From: Colwellia sp. PAMC 20917 | GTDB taxonomy: Bacteria; Pseudomonadota; Gammaproteobacteria; Enterobacterales; Alteromonadaceae | DNA length: 64,000 nt | NCBI RefSeq assembly: GCF_001767295.1 | Contig: NZ_CP014944.1 | Span: forward strand, 3,162,001-3,226,000 | Direction: 5' to 3' | Shown here: in pieces, positions 8,954-18,022 of the stretch | Position numbering within the stretch: the stretch's first letter is position 1 | Layout of the letters: each line of letters starts with the position of its first letter | Program-made: the position numbers and the translations under genes | Notes under the pieces: model-generated | What the model saw: only the letters and a program-made list of their open reading frames with translations | The model's database searches: none | Told to the model about the DNA's origin: nothing

Positions 8954-9140
8954 GGTTTGATCCTAAGTTGTATAGCAAATATTTATTATAACGTACTTTT
9001 ATTATTGAATTTTAACTGGATAAAAATTTTAACTCAACGTCGTGTTGATAAGCGTATTTTTTATTCAGCTTGATTAAAAAAAACACATGGGATATAAGGT
9101 GAATGAATAACGAAAATTAATAAAAAATATATCTACCTAT

Positions 9141-9208
<68 letters not shown>

Positions 9209-9218
9209 AGGATCGTTA

Positions 9219-9617
9219 GTGATATCTCTTAATAAAAAGTTGTGGTCGTTTAACTTCGGCTGCCTAATTGCAGGCACGTTTTTTTGGTTAATCAGTTTTG
9301 GGGTTTCTGCTCCTATCTCTGAAGTATTTCATTCTTATCCCGATTTTATACTTAATTATCATGCCGGAGTTGTAACCGCTTTTACCGCATTTTTGTTAAC
9401 GGGCGCTATTATTTTTATTATGCGCAGCTTGTTCAATGTCTGTGCAAGTGAACATACATTTTGGCTAATGTTACCAAGTGTAGGTTTTATTATTTTAGCG
9501 ATACTCTTTAGTCAGTCAATATTAATAACCATGCTCTATGCCGCATTCCCAGCATTAATCGTTATCTTAACCAGTGCAATAAAGAGACGGATACCTAAAT
9601 ATAAAACGTTAGCGTAA
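9219..9617 (+). CDS. Hypothetical small membrane protein, four predicted helices
   Basis: Not recognised. The 132-residue product starts at a GTG with TAAGGAT upstream. Four hydrophobic helices are visible near residues 10-30, 48-70, 80-100 and 104-122, followed by a basic tail KRRIPKYKTLA that should be cytoplasmic. The gene is isolated: the AAAAAT repeat lies directly upstream and a gene-poor, decayed region downstream. No catalytic or metal-binding motif is seen. Confidence 0.6.
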   Translation: MISLNKKLWSFNFGCLIAGTFFWLISFGVSAPISEVFHSYPDFILNYHAGVVTAFTAFLLTGAIIFIMRSLFNVCASEHTFWLMLPSVGFIILAILFSQSILITMLYAAFPALIVILTSAIKRRIPKYKTLA

Positions 9618-10154
9618 AGTCCTCAGTTAAGTCTTAGTAGATGATGTTTAATAACGACTGCTCATGTGATGATTTATTTTATTGGTTAATTAATCCTTTA
9701 AAAATTATCGAGCATCCTCTGCAGAGACAGTAAACTAGGTTTTACTGTCTCTAATGTTAATGCGCTTACAAAGCACATTAACCAAAATATTACTGCGCCG
9801 CTGCGTTGATATCTTGATATTAAAAAACCACCAGCAAGTCGACAAACAAAACTATTCATGATGCCAGTAGTAAATTCATTACACTAATCCCTGATAATTA
9901 CCTGCATGAACTATTACCTATTTAAAAATTTGTATTTGTTATTTGTATTAAAATAATTAATCTTAAATCAGTATTTATGGCTTATCATCGACTCCATAAA
10001 TAGATGCTATTGCTTCTGGTGTGTTTTTTTATATTTATCGTGAAGCTATTGAAAATTTAAAAAAACTATATCCATAAGGCGGATATTATTTCTTGTGCTA
10101 CGCTAAATACACAAGCATTTTTTTTGGGCAATGATTACAAAAAGATCAACATTT
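9618..10154. other. Gene-poor intergenic stretch
   Basis: About 540 bases after the small membrane protein with no open frame or strong promoter. A phrase REAIENLKKLYP can be read near 10040-10075 before a stop, which may be the 5' remnant of the decayed gene that follows. CAGAGACAGTAAACTAGGTTTTACTGTCTCTAATG (9721-9755) holds an inverted repeat AGAGACAGTAAA / TTTACTGTCTCT that could terminate the 9219 gene. Confidence 0.45.
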
Positions 10155-10638
10155 AGATATGGTTGTAGCCTATAAATCCAAGATGCGAGAAATGGATAAT
10201 CTGTACTTAGTGTGCGCATATTTTTTGTCGACAACATAGAAAGTGCCCCACATGAAACTGGCTATTTAGCGATGTAGTTAAAAGCTAAGGCTCTGCTTGC
10301 TGAGCGTATTAATACTGATTAATTTTCGATGTCTGATAAATCTTATTTTATATAAGGCGGTAGATATTACTATTTCTAACGCGCTAGTACAGGCACTAGA
10401 AAATATAATCGCAGCGAAATTTGTCGTTGGATTTGTTAATACATCTAAGTCAAACTTTGCTCGTTAGAGGCGTTTTTTTAATGCTTATTGATAGGTTTAC
10501 ATAGTTATTTTTATTGACATTAAACAAGATCAATATTTAAATGATGTCATAAAAAATTTTTTAAGTAATACAAATAGTCGTATCTATTTTACTGCTTTTA
10601 TTGATGGTGTGATAAATGGAAAAATCTGGATCCTTTAA
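10155..10638 (+). pseudogene. Decayed gene upstream of the histidine kinase
   Basis: No intact frame, but coherent protein-like segments appear in order on the plus strand. MVVAYKSKMREMDNLYL (from about 10161) continues after a two-base shift at about 10210 as VRIFFVDNIESAPHETGYLAM (10212-10274), a TAG, then LKAKALLAERINTD in the same frame. Further on, ITISNALVQALENIIAAKF (frame from 10363) ends in TAG at 10465, and another frame from 10495 runs IDIKQDQYLNDVIKNF to RIYFTAFIDGVINGKIWIL and a TAA at 10636-10638. The last segment overlaps the kinase start by 23 bases, suggesting an old two-gene operon. I cannot name the family; a periplasmic or sensory partner is a guess. Confidence 0.5.
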
Positions 10639-12187
10639 TAGTAAGTTAAGCCGTAGAGTACTTATTTACATATTGCTATGTAGTTCGGTATTGTCTATCA
10701 GCTCAACTTTTCTGCAATTGTATGTTAACTACAATGAAAGTCTAACGACATTAGATCAAAGATTTAGTAATGTTGAAACAAGTTATCTTCAATCGATATC
10801 GACTAGCTTGTGGGATTTTAACGAGCCGTTAGTACAACAGCAAATTCAAGGTATTGTAAAATTACCTGATATTAGTCATGTGAAAATTGTCACAGGTTTT
10901 GGAAAAACTTATCAGTTTGGTGACGAAAATATCTCAGCCGATAAAGTGGTTGAGTACCCGATATTTTATAGCGAAAATGATATTGGTGTGCTTATTGTGA
11001 CCGCGAGCTATAAAGATATTTATCAACGATTGCGGCAGCAAGCAGGCTTTATTTTAACTGCCGAAGTGATCAAAATTTTTATCGTGGCGTTTTTTATTAT
11101 ATTTATCGTTCATTGGCTTATCACTCGCCATATTTATCATATTACTTACTACTCGCAACAAGTTGCGGCTGATAAAATAGATACTCCCTTGGTATTAAGC
11201 TCTCGTCCAAAAGCCAAAGATGAACTCGATGAGCTTGCCGAAACGATTAATAACATGCGTACCACTTTAAAAAACGATATCTTAAAGCTTGAAGATGCTG
11301 AGAATGCGTTAATTAACCTTAACGGTGAACTTGAAGTCAAAGTGTATGACCGAACGGCTAAATTGGCCTCGAGCAACAACCAATTACAACAATCTTTAGA
11401 TGACTTAACGTTAGCAAAAGATCAACTAGTACAATCAGAGAAAATGGCCTCTTTAGGGCAATTAGTTGCGGGGGTTGCACACGAAGTTAATACACCATTG
11501 GGTATCTGTGTTACATCGATAACGGCATTAAAAGAGAAGGTCTTGGAGTTAAGCCATTCGGTAGAAACTGAAAATCTGACCAAATCACATTTAACTAAAA
11601 CCTTGAGTCTGTTGATTGAATATCAGAATATTATTGAAAGGAGTTTAAACAAAGCGGTTGAATTAATCAGAGGCTTTAAATCAGTTGCTGTTGAGCAACA
11701 TACCGACCCAGAGTTGAAAATTAATTTATTCAGACACGTTAATGATGTTGTTAACACGGTAAAAACCCTGTTTAAACGTAAAAAATATGTCATTAATATC
11801 GAAGTTGATGAAAAACTTAATTTGCTTACTTATCCAAGCGCATGGAATCAAATTCTGACAAATTTTTTAACCAATTCGCATATTCATGGTTTTGATGAAA
11901 GAGAAAGTGGTGAAATCTCAATAAAGTTTGTTGAGGATAATGGCTTCTTAACACTGACCTATAGTGATAATGGCAAAGGATTAGATAGCAGTGTTGTTAA
12001 TCGTATCTTCGACCCTTTTGTTACAACCAAACGTGGTCAAGGTGGTTCAGGTCTAGGCATGAATATTGTTTATAATTTAGTGGACGCAAAATTAAAAGGC
12101 ACTATAAAATGCCTAGATACAAAAGTAGGCTGTAGTTTTGAGGTTAGGGTACCGATAAAGGATAAACAAGGTGAACTTGAAGCATAA
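10616..12187 (+). CDS. Membrane sensor histidine kinase (orphan)
   Basis: Senses a signal across the inner membrane and autophosphorylates to control an unseen response regulator. Visible order in 523 residues: transmembrane helix about 14-34, periplasmic sensor about 35-147 (with SISTSLWDFNEPLVQQQI), second helix about 148-167, HAMP, coiled coil about 210-275, HisKA with ASLGQLVAGVAHEVNTPLG (phospho-acceptor His289), then HATPase_c with N-box TNFLTNSHIHGF, DNGKGLD and GGSGLGMNIV. The HEVNTP form is typical of the HisKA_4-like kinases with slow output. There is no receiver gene nearby. No clear ribosome site precedes the ATG; the start lies inside the end of a decayed upstream frame, suggesting lost translational coupling. 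Confidence 0.9.
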   Translation: MEKSGSFNSKLSRRVLIYILLCSSVLSISSTFLQLYVNYNESLTTLDQRFSNVETSYLQSISTSLWDFNEPLVQQQIQGIVKLPDISHVKIVTGFGKTYQFGDENISADKVVEYPIFYSENDIGVLIVTASYKDIYQRLRQQAGFILTAEVIKIFIVAFFIIFIVHWLITRHIYHITYYSQQVAADKIDTPLVLSSRPKAKDELDELAETINNMRTTLKNDILKLEDAENALINLNGELEVKVYDRTAKLASSNNQLQQSLDDLTLAKDQLVQSEKMASLGQLVAGVAHEVNTPLGICVTSITALKEKVLELSHSVETENLTKSHLTKTLSLLIEYQNIIERSLNKAVELIRGFKSVAVEQHTDPELKINLFRHVNDVVNTVKTLFKRKKYVINIEVDEKLNLLTYPSAWNQILTNFLTNSHIHGFDERESGEISIKFVEDNGFLTLTYSDNGKGLDSSVVNRIFDPFVTTKRGQGGSGLGMNIVYNLVDAKLKGTIKCLDTKVGCSFEVRVPIKDKQGELEA

Positions 12188-12203
12188 ATCTTATTTATCT
12201 GTT

Positions 12204-12232
12204 AAAAAAAAAAGCCCTTGAGGCTTTTTTTT
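12204..12232. terminator. Bidirectional terminator after the histidine kinase
   Basis: An A-run, the stem AAAGCC / GGCTTT with a CTTGA loop, then eight T. Both strands have a T-run, serving the kinase and perhaps the convergent gene at 12287. Confidence 0.85.
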
Positions 12233-12286
12233 ATTAATGCCCTAAAATAATCTTTAGGCCATTATGATTAAAGTCGTTGTTTGAGT

Positions 12287-12652
12287 TTAGTCTGTCTTAG
12301 ATAACTGCTTTAAGGGAATGTCATGAGCGTTACCGATATCATCAACAAATAAAGCGGAAATTAACTGCTGTAATTTATCATTAAAAATAATGGCCAATTC
12401 AAAATATCCATTTTTAGTGGTTGTTGTACCCACGTTAAGTTCTTTTACGTTATTGTCTGGCTTTAACAAGGGTTTTTCTTTAGCGCCACCTTCATCTACC
12501 ACTTTAGGAAAAGCAAACATATAAGTAATAGTCTTTAGCTCTTGGTTCATTTGTGCGTGGCGTGATTCTGCTGAAGCAGTCGAAAGGGTACAGCACAATC
12601 CAATGATGCTGAATATGGCACTTAACGCTACCGTTCTAATTTGTGATTTCAT
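12287..12652 (-). CDS. Small secreted protein of unknown function
   Basis: The 121-residue product has a clear signal peptide (MKSQIRTVALSAIFSIIGLC, cut after STASA-ESRH). The mature part of about 92 residues has HAQMNQELKTITYMFAFPKV, a Gly/Lys-rich link, then FELAIIFNDKLQQLISALFV. No Cys in the mature chain and no known motif. It is convergent with the kinase and probably monocistronic. I cannot assign a role; a periplasmic location is the best-supported statement. Confidence 0.6.
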   Translation of the reverse strand: MKSQIRTVALSAIFSIIGLCCTLSTASAESRHAQMNQELKTITYMFAFPKVVDEGGAKEKPLLKPDNNVKELNVGTTTTKNGYFELAIIFNDKLQQLISALFVDDIGNAHDIPLKQLSKTD

Positions 12653-12933
12653 GTTGCGATCCTCGTCTTATAAATTCACATAGCATTGACTACAAAACTT
12701 CTGTATTGAAAACAATGTTACTTGTACTATCTTATCTGATTGAAATTGTAACTATAATGTTTACACCTTAACTATAAATTGTTAAGAAATATATAGCCAA
12801 CGATATAAGTTCAATGGCTAAAAATTTGAGTTTAATGGGTTTTTAGTATGGCTTAACCAAGAGAAATCATCATTAAAAGCGTATTAGTTAGATAGACAGG
12901 CAATTGTGGAGGAAAGTTTCATTGCGCTTAAAT
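12653..12933. other. Intergenic stretch with no gene
   Basis: AT-rich, no open frame. The end near 12653-12760 should carry the promoter of the small secreted protein; a TATAAT-like element was not certain. The other end is the glcB 3' region. Confidence 0.5.
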
Positions 12934-12968
12934 AAAAAAAGAAATATTAAGATTAATATTTCTTTTTT
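12934..12968. terminator. Bidirectional terminator after glcB
   Basis: AAAAAAGAAATATTA and TTAATATTTCTTTTTT form a long AT stem around AGA, flanked by A-run and T-run. It lies just beyond the glcB stop. Confidence 0.8.
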
Positions 12969-12988
12969 AGAGGGCGTATTAAACGAGA

Positions 12989-15172
12989 TTAACTGAGTTG
13001 CTTCACTTTTAGTCGGTAACTATGTAATAAAGGTTCGGTATAACCATTAACTTGTGTTGTGCCTAAAAATACTAAATCACAAGCCGCTTTAAAAGCGATA
13101 CTCTTTTCAAAGTTACTTGCCATTGGTTGATAGTTAGCATCATTTTTATTTTGGCTATCAACAGTTTTAGCCATCTTTTTCAAACTGGCTAATACTTGTT
13201 GTTCACTACAAACCTCATGCTTCATCCAATTGGCCATATGTTGACTGGAGATACGTAAAGTTGCTCTGTCTTCCATTAAACCGACATTATTAATATCAGG
13301 AACTTTTGAACAACCGACACCTTGATCAATCCATCGTACAACATAGCCTAAAATACCCTGAGCGTTATTATCGAGTTCATCAGAGATCTCCTGCTCACTC
13401 CAGTTGGTGTCTTTGGCGAGTGGGATCGTTAAGATATCATCTAAGTTAGCCGGAGTACGTAGCATTAACTTTTTCTGCAGCGCGAAAACATTCTCTCTAT
13501 GATAATGTAAAGCGTGCAGGGTTGCTGCTGTAGGAGAAGGTACCCAAGCTGTATTTGCCCCTGCTTGTACGTGATTAATTTTAGTAGCTAACATATTCAA
13601 CATTTGATCAGGAATGGGCCACATGCCCTTACCAATTTGTGCTCTGCCACTAAAGCCACAGGCTAAGCCGACATCAACGTTATTATCTTCATAAGCGCTT
13701 ATCCAAGGTGTTAACTTTATATCTGCTTTTTTAGCCATAATACCTGCCGCCATTGATGTATGAATTTCATCACCGGTACGGTCTAAAAATCCAGTGTTAA
13801 TAAAGACCACACGAGACTTAGCTTGAGCGATACAAGCCTTTAAATTAACGCTTGTTCGGCGCTCTTCATCCATTATGCCCATTTTTATGGTGTTTCTTGT
13901 TAACGCTAAAGCATCTTCGACTTGTTCAAATAATGTATTAGCAAAAGCGACCTCTTCTGGGCCATGCATTTTTGGTTTAACAATATAAATTGATTTTTCT
14001 GCACTATTACAAAATGACTCAGCAGCTGCGGTTTGTTGTAAATTGAGACTAGCGATTAGTGAGGTTACCATGGCATCAATAATACCTTCTGGCACTTCAG
14101 AGCCATCAGCTAATAAGATGGCATTGTTCGTCATTAAATGCCCGACATTACGGACAAACATTAAACTACGGCCTTTTAGCGTTAAATTCGCGCCATCAGT
14201 TTGATGATACTGTCTGTCAACCGCCATAGTGCGCTGAATAGTTTTACCATTTTTTACTAAGTCAGTGGTTAAGTTACCTTGCATTAACCCCAACCAGTTT
14301 TTATAAGCGACCACTTTATCATCGGCATCAACGGCTGCGACAGAGTCTTCACAATCCATAATGGTCGTTAAAGCCGACTCAAGAGTGATGTCAGAAATGC
14401 CTGCTTTATCGCTTTTTGCGATAACACTACTTTCATCAAAGTTAATTTCAAAGTGTAAACCATTATGTTCAAATAATAGCGCGGTCGGTGCATCTACTGT
14501 GCCTTGATAACCTTTAAAAGCATCGCCGTTTTCAAGTTTAACGGTTTCGCCACTTTCAAGTGTAACCGTTAAAAAAGCATCAGATACGTTGTAGTGCTTC
14601 GCTTGGGCGTGACTGCCAGCAGTTAATGGAATACTTTGATCTAAAAATTGTCGCGCAAATTCAATGACTTTTTGACCACGAACGGCATTATAGCCACCAG
14701 CGTTTTCAGCCCCATTTTCTGCAGAAATAACATCGCTACCATAAAGGGCATCATACAAGCTTCCCCAACGAGCATTAACGGCGTTAATGGCAAACCTAGC
14801 GTTCATTATTGGTACCACGAGTTGCGGGCCCGCCATTGTTGCTAACTCAGCATCTACATTTTCGGTTGTTATGGCAAAGTCTTCAACCTCAGGTACCAGG
14901 TAATTGATGTCTTTTAGAAATTTTTTGTATGATGAAAAATCGAAGTTATCGGCAAAGTTATTCTGGTGCCAGCTATCTATTTTCGTTTGTAAATCATCAC
15001 GTGTTGCTAACAAAGCTTTATTAATAGGTGTTAATTTTTCAATGATTGTTGAGAAGTTTTGCCAAAAGTCAGTTGGTGGAATTAGGCTATGAGGAAGTAC
15101 ATCCTGTTCAATAAATTGATGTAAACATTGCGCTACTTGGATATTTTGGATCTTTATGTACGGGGTCATCAT
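12989..15172 (-). CDS. glcB: Malate synthase G
   Basis: Condenses glyoxylate with acetyl-CoA to malate, the second step of the glyoxylate bypass and the entry of glycolate-derived glyoxylate. The 727-residue length matches the large monomeric G isoform (about 723) rather than the 530-residue A form. Landmarks: [36 protein letters not shown]-like region, [33 protein letters not shown] and the late [15 protein letters not shown]. Two ATG codons are adjacent (15172, 15169); GAGG upstream fits the second slightly better. The isocitrate lyase gene lies about 2.9 kb away beyond lrgB-lrgA-lysR, so the bypass genes are near but not in one operon. Confidence 0.97.
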   Translation of the reverse strand: MMTPYIKIQNIQVAQCLHQFIEQDVLPHSLIPPTDFWQNFSTIIEKLTPINKALLATRDDLQTKIDSWHQNNFADNFDFSSYKKFLKDINYLVPEVEDFAITTENVDAELATMAGPQLVVPIMNARFAINAVNARWGSLYDALYGSDVISAENGAENAGGYNAVRGQKVIEFARQFLDQSIPLTAGSHAQAKHYNVSDAFLTVTLESGETVKLENGDAFKGYQGTVDAPTALLFEHNGLHFEINFDESSVIAKSDKAGISDITLESALTTIMDCEDSVAAVDADDKVVAYKNWLGLMQGNLTTDLVKNGKTIQRTMAVDRQYHQTDGANLTLKGRSLMFVRNVGHLMTNNAILLADGSEVPEGIIDAMVTSLIASLNLQQTAAAESFCNSAEKSIYIVKPKMHGPEEVAFANTLFEQVEDALALTRNTIKMGIMDEERRTSVNLKACIAQAKSRVVFINTGFLDRTGDEIHTSMAAGIMAKKADIKLTPWISAYEDNNVDVGLACGFSGRAQIGKGMWPIPDQMLNMLATKINHVQAGANTAWVPSPTAATLHALHYHRENVFALQKKLMLRTPANLDDILTIPLAKDTNWSEQEISDELDNNAQGILGYVVRWIDQGVGCSKVPDINNVGLMEDRATLRISSQHMANWMKHEVCSEQQVLASLKKMAKTVDSQNKNDANYQPMASNFEKSIAFKAACDLVFLGTTQVNGYTEPLLHSYRLKVKQLS

Positions 15173-15641
15173 GTTTCCTCTTGTGCAATCATTTACGCAA
15201 CTTCTATTTGAATATTTAACTATGGCGTAAATATTTTTATCATAAATGTATTTAACCCTCTTTCTAAAAGAGCATTAAACATAATTAATAACAGTATCTA
15301 AGTGCAATGTAGGAGGTATTATTTTTTCATGCAAGAGCTGAAAAAAGTTTCCTAAAGAAATTAGTTGTTATTTTTGTATTTTGATAAGTGATTTTTATTA
15401 TATCTAAATGATAATTATAGACTATTTAGTTTTTGATTTTATTAAAATTAGTTCAATAACTAATTATTGTTATTAATAATAGCTATCATAAGTACTGTGA
15501 ATGTAAGTTGTTTGATTTGTTTTTTCTGTGAATATAACTTTTAATAAAGCGCGTTAAGCATTTTTCATTAGAAATATTATGGTAAAGCTGTTGCAGAATA
15601 CTCATCGTTATCAGTCTATATAGTGAAATCGTTGTGGGCCG
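15173..15641. other. Intergenic region upstream of glcB
   Basis: About 470 bases, very AT-rich, with no open frame. It separates the lrgB stop from the glcB start on the same strand and should contain the glcB promoter. No convincing operator or hairpin was seen. Confidence 0.5.
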
Positions 15642-16361
15642 TTAGCGTAAAAAAAGTACCAAAGTATTAATAATCATTGGACTAAAGATGGCAGTGATAA
15701 CCGCTGAAATAATCAAAGCCAAAGAACTGTAGGCGGCATGCTCATAACTCACTTTGCTAATTGTTGCGGTTCCCAATGCATGGCTAGCCGCGCCAATAGC
15801 TAAGCCTTGTGCTTTGGGTGAGGTAACCTTAATTAAAGATAGCCAAGGAGGACCTAATAAAGCGCCAAACAATCCGGCTAAAATTATCGCAAATGCAGTG
15901 ATGGAATTACTGCCATTGAGTTGTTCCGTTAATGCTATGCCAATCGGTGTTGTTACTGATTTCAAAGAAAGTGATACGGCAATATCGTATTGATTAATGG
16001 TCAATAAAGTGATGATAAAACTTATCGATATAGCGATAAATACCCCTACCAATAACAGTACCATTATATGTCGCCATTGTTTTTTAATTGTTTGAAGATG
16101 CTGGTATAACGGGAAACCCAAAGCCACAACAGCAGGCTCTAAGAGTTTATTTAATGAGGCGGTGGCTTGGTAATACTGTTCAAAAGGAATATTAAATATT
16201 AGCAAAAATGGGATCAACGTTAGAATCGATAACAGCATTGGATTTAACCAGGCTTTTTTTAATTTTTGTTGTAACTTGGCATAGGCATGATAAACCGCCA
16301 GCGTAAGCAGTATAAAAAATAAGGCAGCGCTTATCATTGATAAAAGAGGTTGGCTTATCAC
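15642..16361 (-). CDS. lrgB: LrgB/CidB family membrane protein
   Basis: Integral membrane partner of LrgA. The pair was first tied to murein hydrolase/autolysis control in staphylococci; LrgAB homologues were later shown to import pyruvate in Gram-positives, and plant PLGG1, an LrgAB-type fusion, moves glycolate and glycerate. The 239-residue product has about seven helices and the LrgB landmarks LLEPAVVALGFPLYQ, SLSLKSVTTPIGIALTEQLNG and GAASHALGTATI. It starts at a GTG that overlaps the lrgA stop by four bases. Location between glcB and aceA favours a carboxylate-transport role here; that is inference. Confidence 0.9.
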   Translation of the reverse strand: MISQPLLSMISAALFFILLTLAVYHAYAKLQQKLKKAWLNPMLLSILTLIPFLLIFNIPFEQYYQATASLNKLLEPAVVALGFPLYQHLQTIKKQWRHIMVLLLVGVFIAISISFIITLLTINQYDIAVSLSLKSVTTPIGIALTEQLNGSNSITAFAIILAGLFGALLGPPWLSLIKVTSPKAQGLAIGAASHALGTATISKVSYEHAAYSSLALIISAVITAIFSPMIINTLVLFLR

Positions 16362-16735
16362 TTGTTTTGCTCGTTAGTTGCGGCTAATTGTTGTCGATTA
16401 AGTTGTCGCTGATACACAAGTCCAACAAAGGTGAGTAATAAAAAGGTCGTAAAAAAGATAATGGCAATTAAGGTGAAGCCATGCGCTTTAATTAATTCAA
16501 AATGATTAATGATACCAACACCCGCAGGGACAAAACAAACCGCCATATTAGCCAACGCCCACTCAATACAAGGTTGAATACGCTTGGCATTAAGTATCTT
16601 AAAATGCAGTAGCATGGTGAACATCATCATGCCATATAAACTCGCAGGTAAGATCGGCAGGAAAGTCTCAATCATTTTTCCTGCTAACAAACAAATGCCC
16701 ACCGAGAATATACTGTAGATTATATGACTAAACAT
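16358..16735 (-). CDS. lrgA: LrgA/CidA family membrane protein
   Basis: Small holin-like partner of LrgB. The 125-residue product has four helices (near 5-25, 32-50, 62-82, 88-110) and the family stretch FLPILPASLYGMMMFTMLLH and MAVCFVPAGVGIINH, the latter typical of LrgA/CidA. The basic tail is predicted cytoplasmic. It is co-transcribed between a LysR gene (gap 9 bases) and lrgB (4-base overlap), the lysR-lrgA-lrgB order also known from Bacillus ywbIHG. Confidence 0.9.
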   Translation of the reverse strand: MFSHIIYSIFSVGICLLAGKMIETFLPILPASLYGMMMFTMLLHFKILNAKRIQPCIEWALANMAVCFVPAGVGIINHFELIKAHGFTLIAIIFFTTFLLLTFVGLVYQRQLNRQQLAATNEQNK

Positions 16736-16744
16736 GGCGTAATC

Positions 16745-17680
16745 TTACCCTTGTGCTGCCGCTTCAATAACAAGTTGTCTAAACCAAATATGGCTAGCAT
16801 CATGATGTAATAACGGGCTCCAAATCATTTTTAATTCTATATCAGGAATGTCAAAAGGGGGATCAACAATGGTATATTTGTTATCGTCTTTGTGTAATAA
16901 AGCCGCTTTTGTCGGTAAAGTAGCGATTAAACCATCTTCATGAGCGAGTTGCATGGCAACATGATAATTACGGGTAAAAACCTTTATATCTCTTTGTTTG
17001 TCTATACGCGCTAACGCTTCATCTACCCAACCCAATTTTTGTACGTCCTTGGGATCCATACCCACCCCAACCCCAAAGCCAGTTTTTGACACCCAAACAT
17101 GCTTTGACGACAGATAAGTATCTAAATTGAATTCAGCTACATAAGGGCTGTTAGCACTTAACAAACATGAGAATGAATCACGCCAGATAGTTTTCTGATG
17201 AAATGACTGTGGTAATTCATCAAAGCGGTTAATCGCCATATCAATTTTTCCAGCTTCAACATCGTGAAAAGTTACGTCACTTGGCGTCATAATATCAATG
17301 GTCACATTCGGGGCAATTTCATTTATTTTTCTTAATAAACTTGGCAGTAACGTTGATGCCGCGTAATCACTTGCCATAATGCGGAAAACACGTTGGCTGT
17401 GTTTTTCATTAAACTCTTCTTCACCCTGCAACGCTTCTTCAAGTTCTAATAAGATTTTTCTGATCACCGGTGCTAAAGCGCGCGAACGTTCGGTGGGTAC
17501 CATGCCATCAGATGTTCTTACTAATATCGGATCATTAAATAAGTTTCTTAGTCTTTTTAAACCGTTACTCATTGCCGGTTGGGTAATATTAAGCTGGCTT
17601 GCTGAACGAGTAACATTTTTTTCTCTTAATAAAACGTCAAGGTAAATAAGTAGATTTAAATCGATTTTAGCAATATTCAT
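16745..17680 (-). CDS. LysR family transcriptional regulator
   Basis: DNA-binding regulator with an N-terminal winged helix-turn-helix and a C-terminal substrate-binding domain. From the ATG at 17680 the product is 311 residues: KIDLNLLIYLDVLLREKNVT, then RSASQLNITQPAMSNGLKRL (recognition helix), FNDPILVRTSDGMVPTERS, and an effector domain from about residue 90 (FRIMASDYAASTLLPSLL). A longer frame to 17725 adds a hydrophobic leader unlike the family. It heads the lrgA-lrgB operon and faces aceA across a 342-base divergent region, so both are plausible targets. The effector is unknown. Confidence 0.92.
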   Translation of the reverse strand: MNIAKIDLNLLIYLDVLLREKNVTRSASQLNITQPAMSNGLKRLRNLFNDPILVRTSDGMVPTERSRALAPVIRKILLELEEALQGEEEFNEKHSQRVFRIMASDYAASTLLPSLLRKINEIAPNVTIDIMTPSDVTFHDVEAGKIDMAINRFDELPQSFHQKTIWRDSFSCLLSANSPYVAEFNLDTYLSSKHVWVSKTGFGVGVGMDPKDVQKLGWVDEALARIDKQRDIKVFTRNYHVAMQLAHEDGLIATLPTKAALLHKDDNKYTIVDPPFDIPDIELKMIWSPLLHHDASHIWFRQLVIEAAAQG

Positions 17681-18022
17681 AGTTTTTATGACCAACAGAA
17701 ATAATATAACTAATGTATATGTCATGTGCAGAAAAATAAATCAAGAAGTTTTCAGTGTCTAATAAAAATATTAATCACCTTTTAAAGCGGTAATACTGAG
17801 GTTTATACTTATTACTTATTGAAAAATAAGTACAATTATTATTTGTGAACTTGGTATTTATCTTGTGAATGGTAGTGATTGATATTATATATTTTAAGAA
17901 TACTCTCAGGATGTTCTAGACTTTGTCTTGTTCGGTGTGTTTACTTTAATTTTTACTTTTTATTTTAAGTGTTGAAGCGAACAAAACCTTTTAAAAATAT
18001 TACCAGACTCTTGGAGAGTGCT
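17681..18022. promoter_or_regulatory. Divergent control region between lysR and aceA
   Basis: It holds TACTTATT at 17813-17820 and AATAAGTA at 17825-17832, a perfect 8-base inverted repeat around GAAA, preceded by a direct ACTTATT copy at 17807. This is the only strong symmetric site in the 342 bases and is a candidate operator. The aceA ribosome site GGAG lies about 10 bases before its ATG at 18023. Confidence 0.35.
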
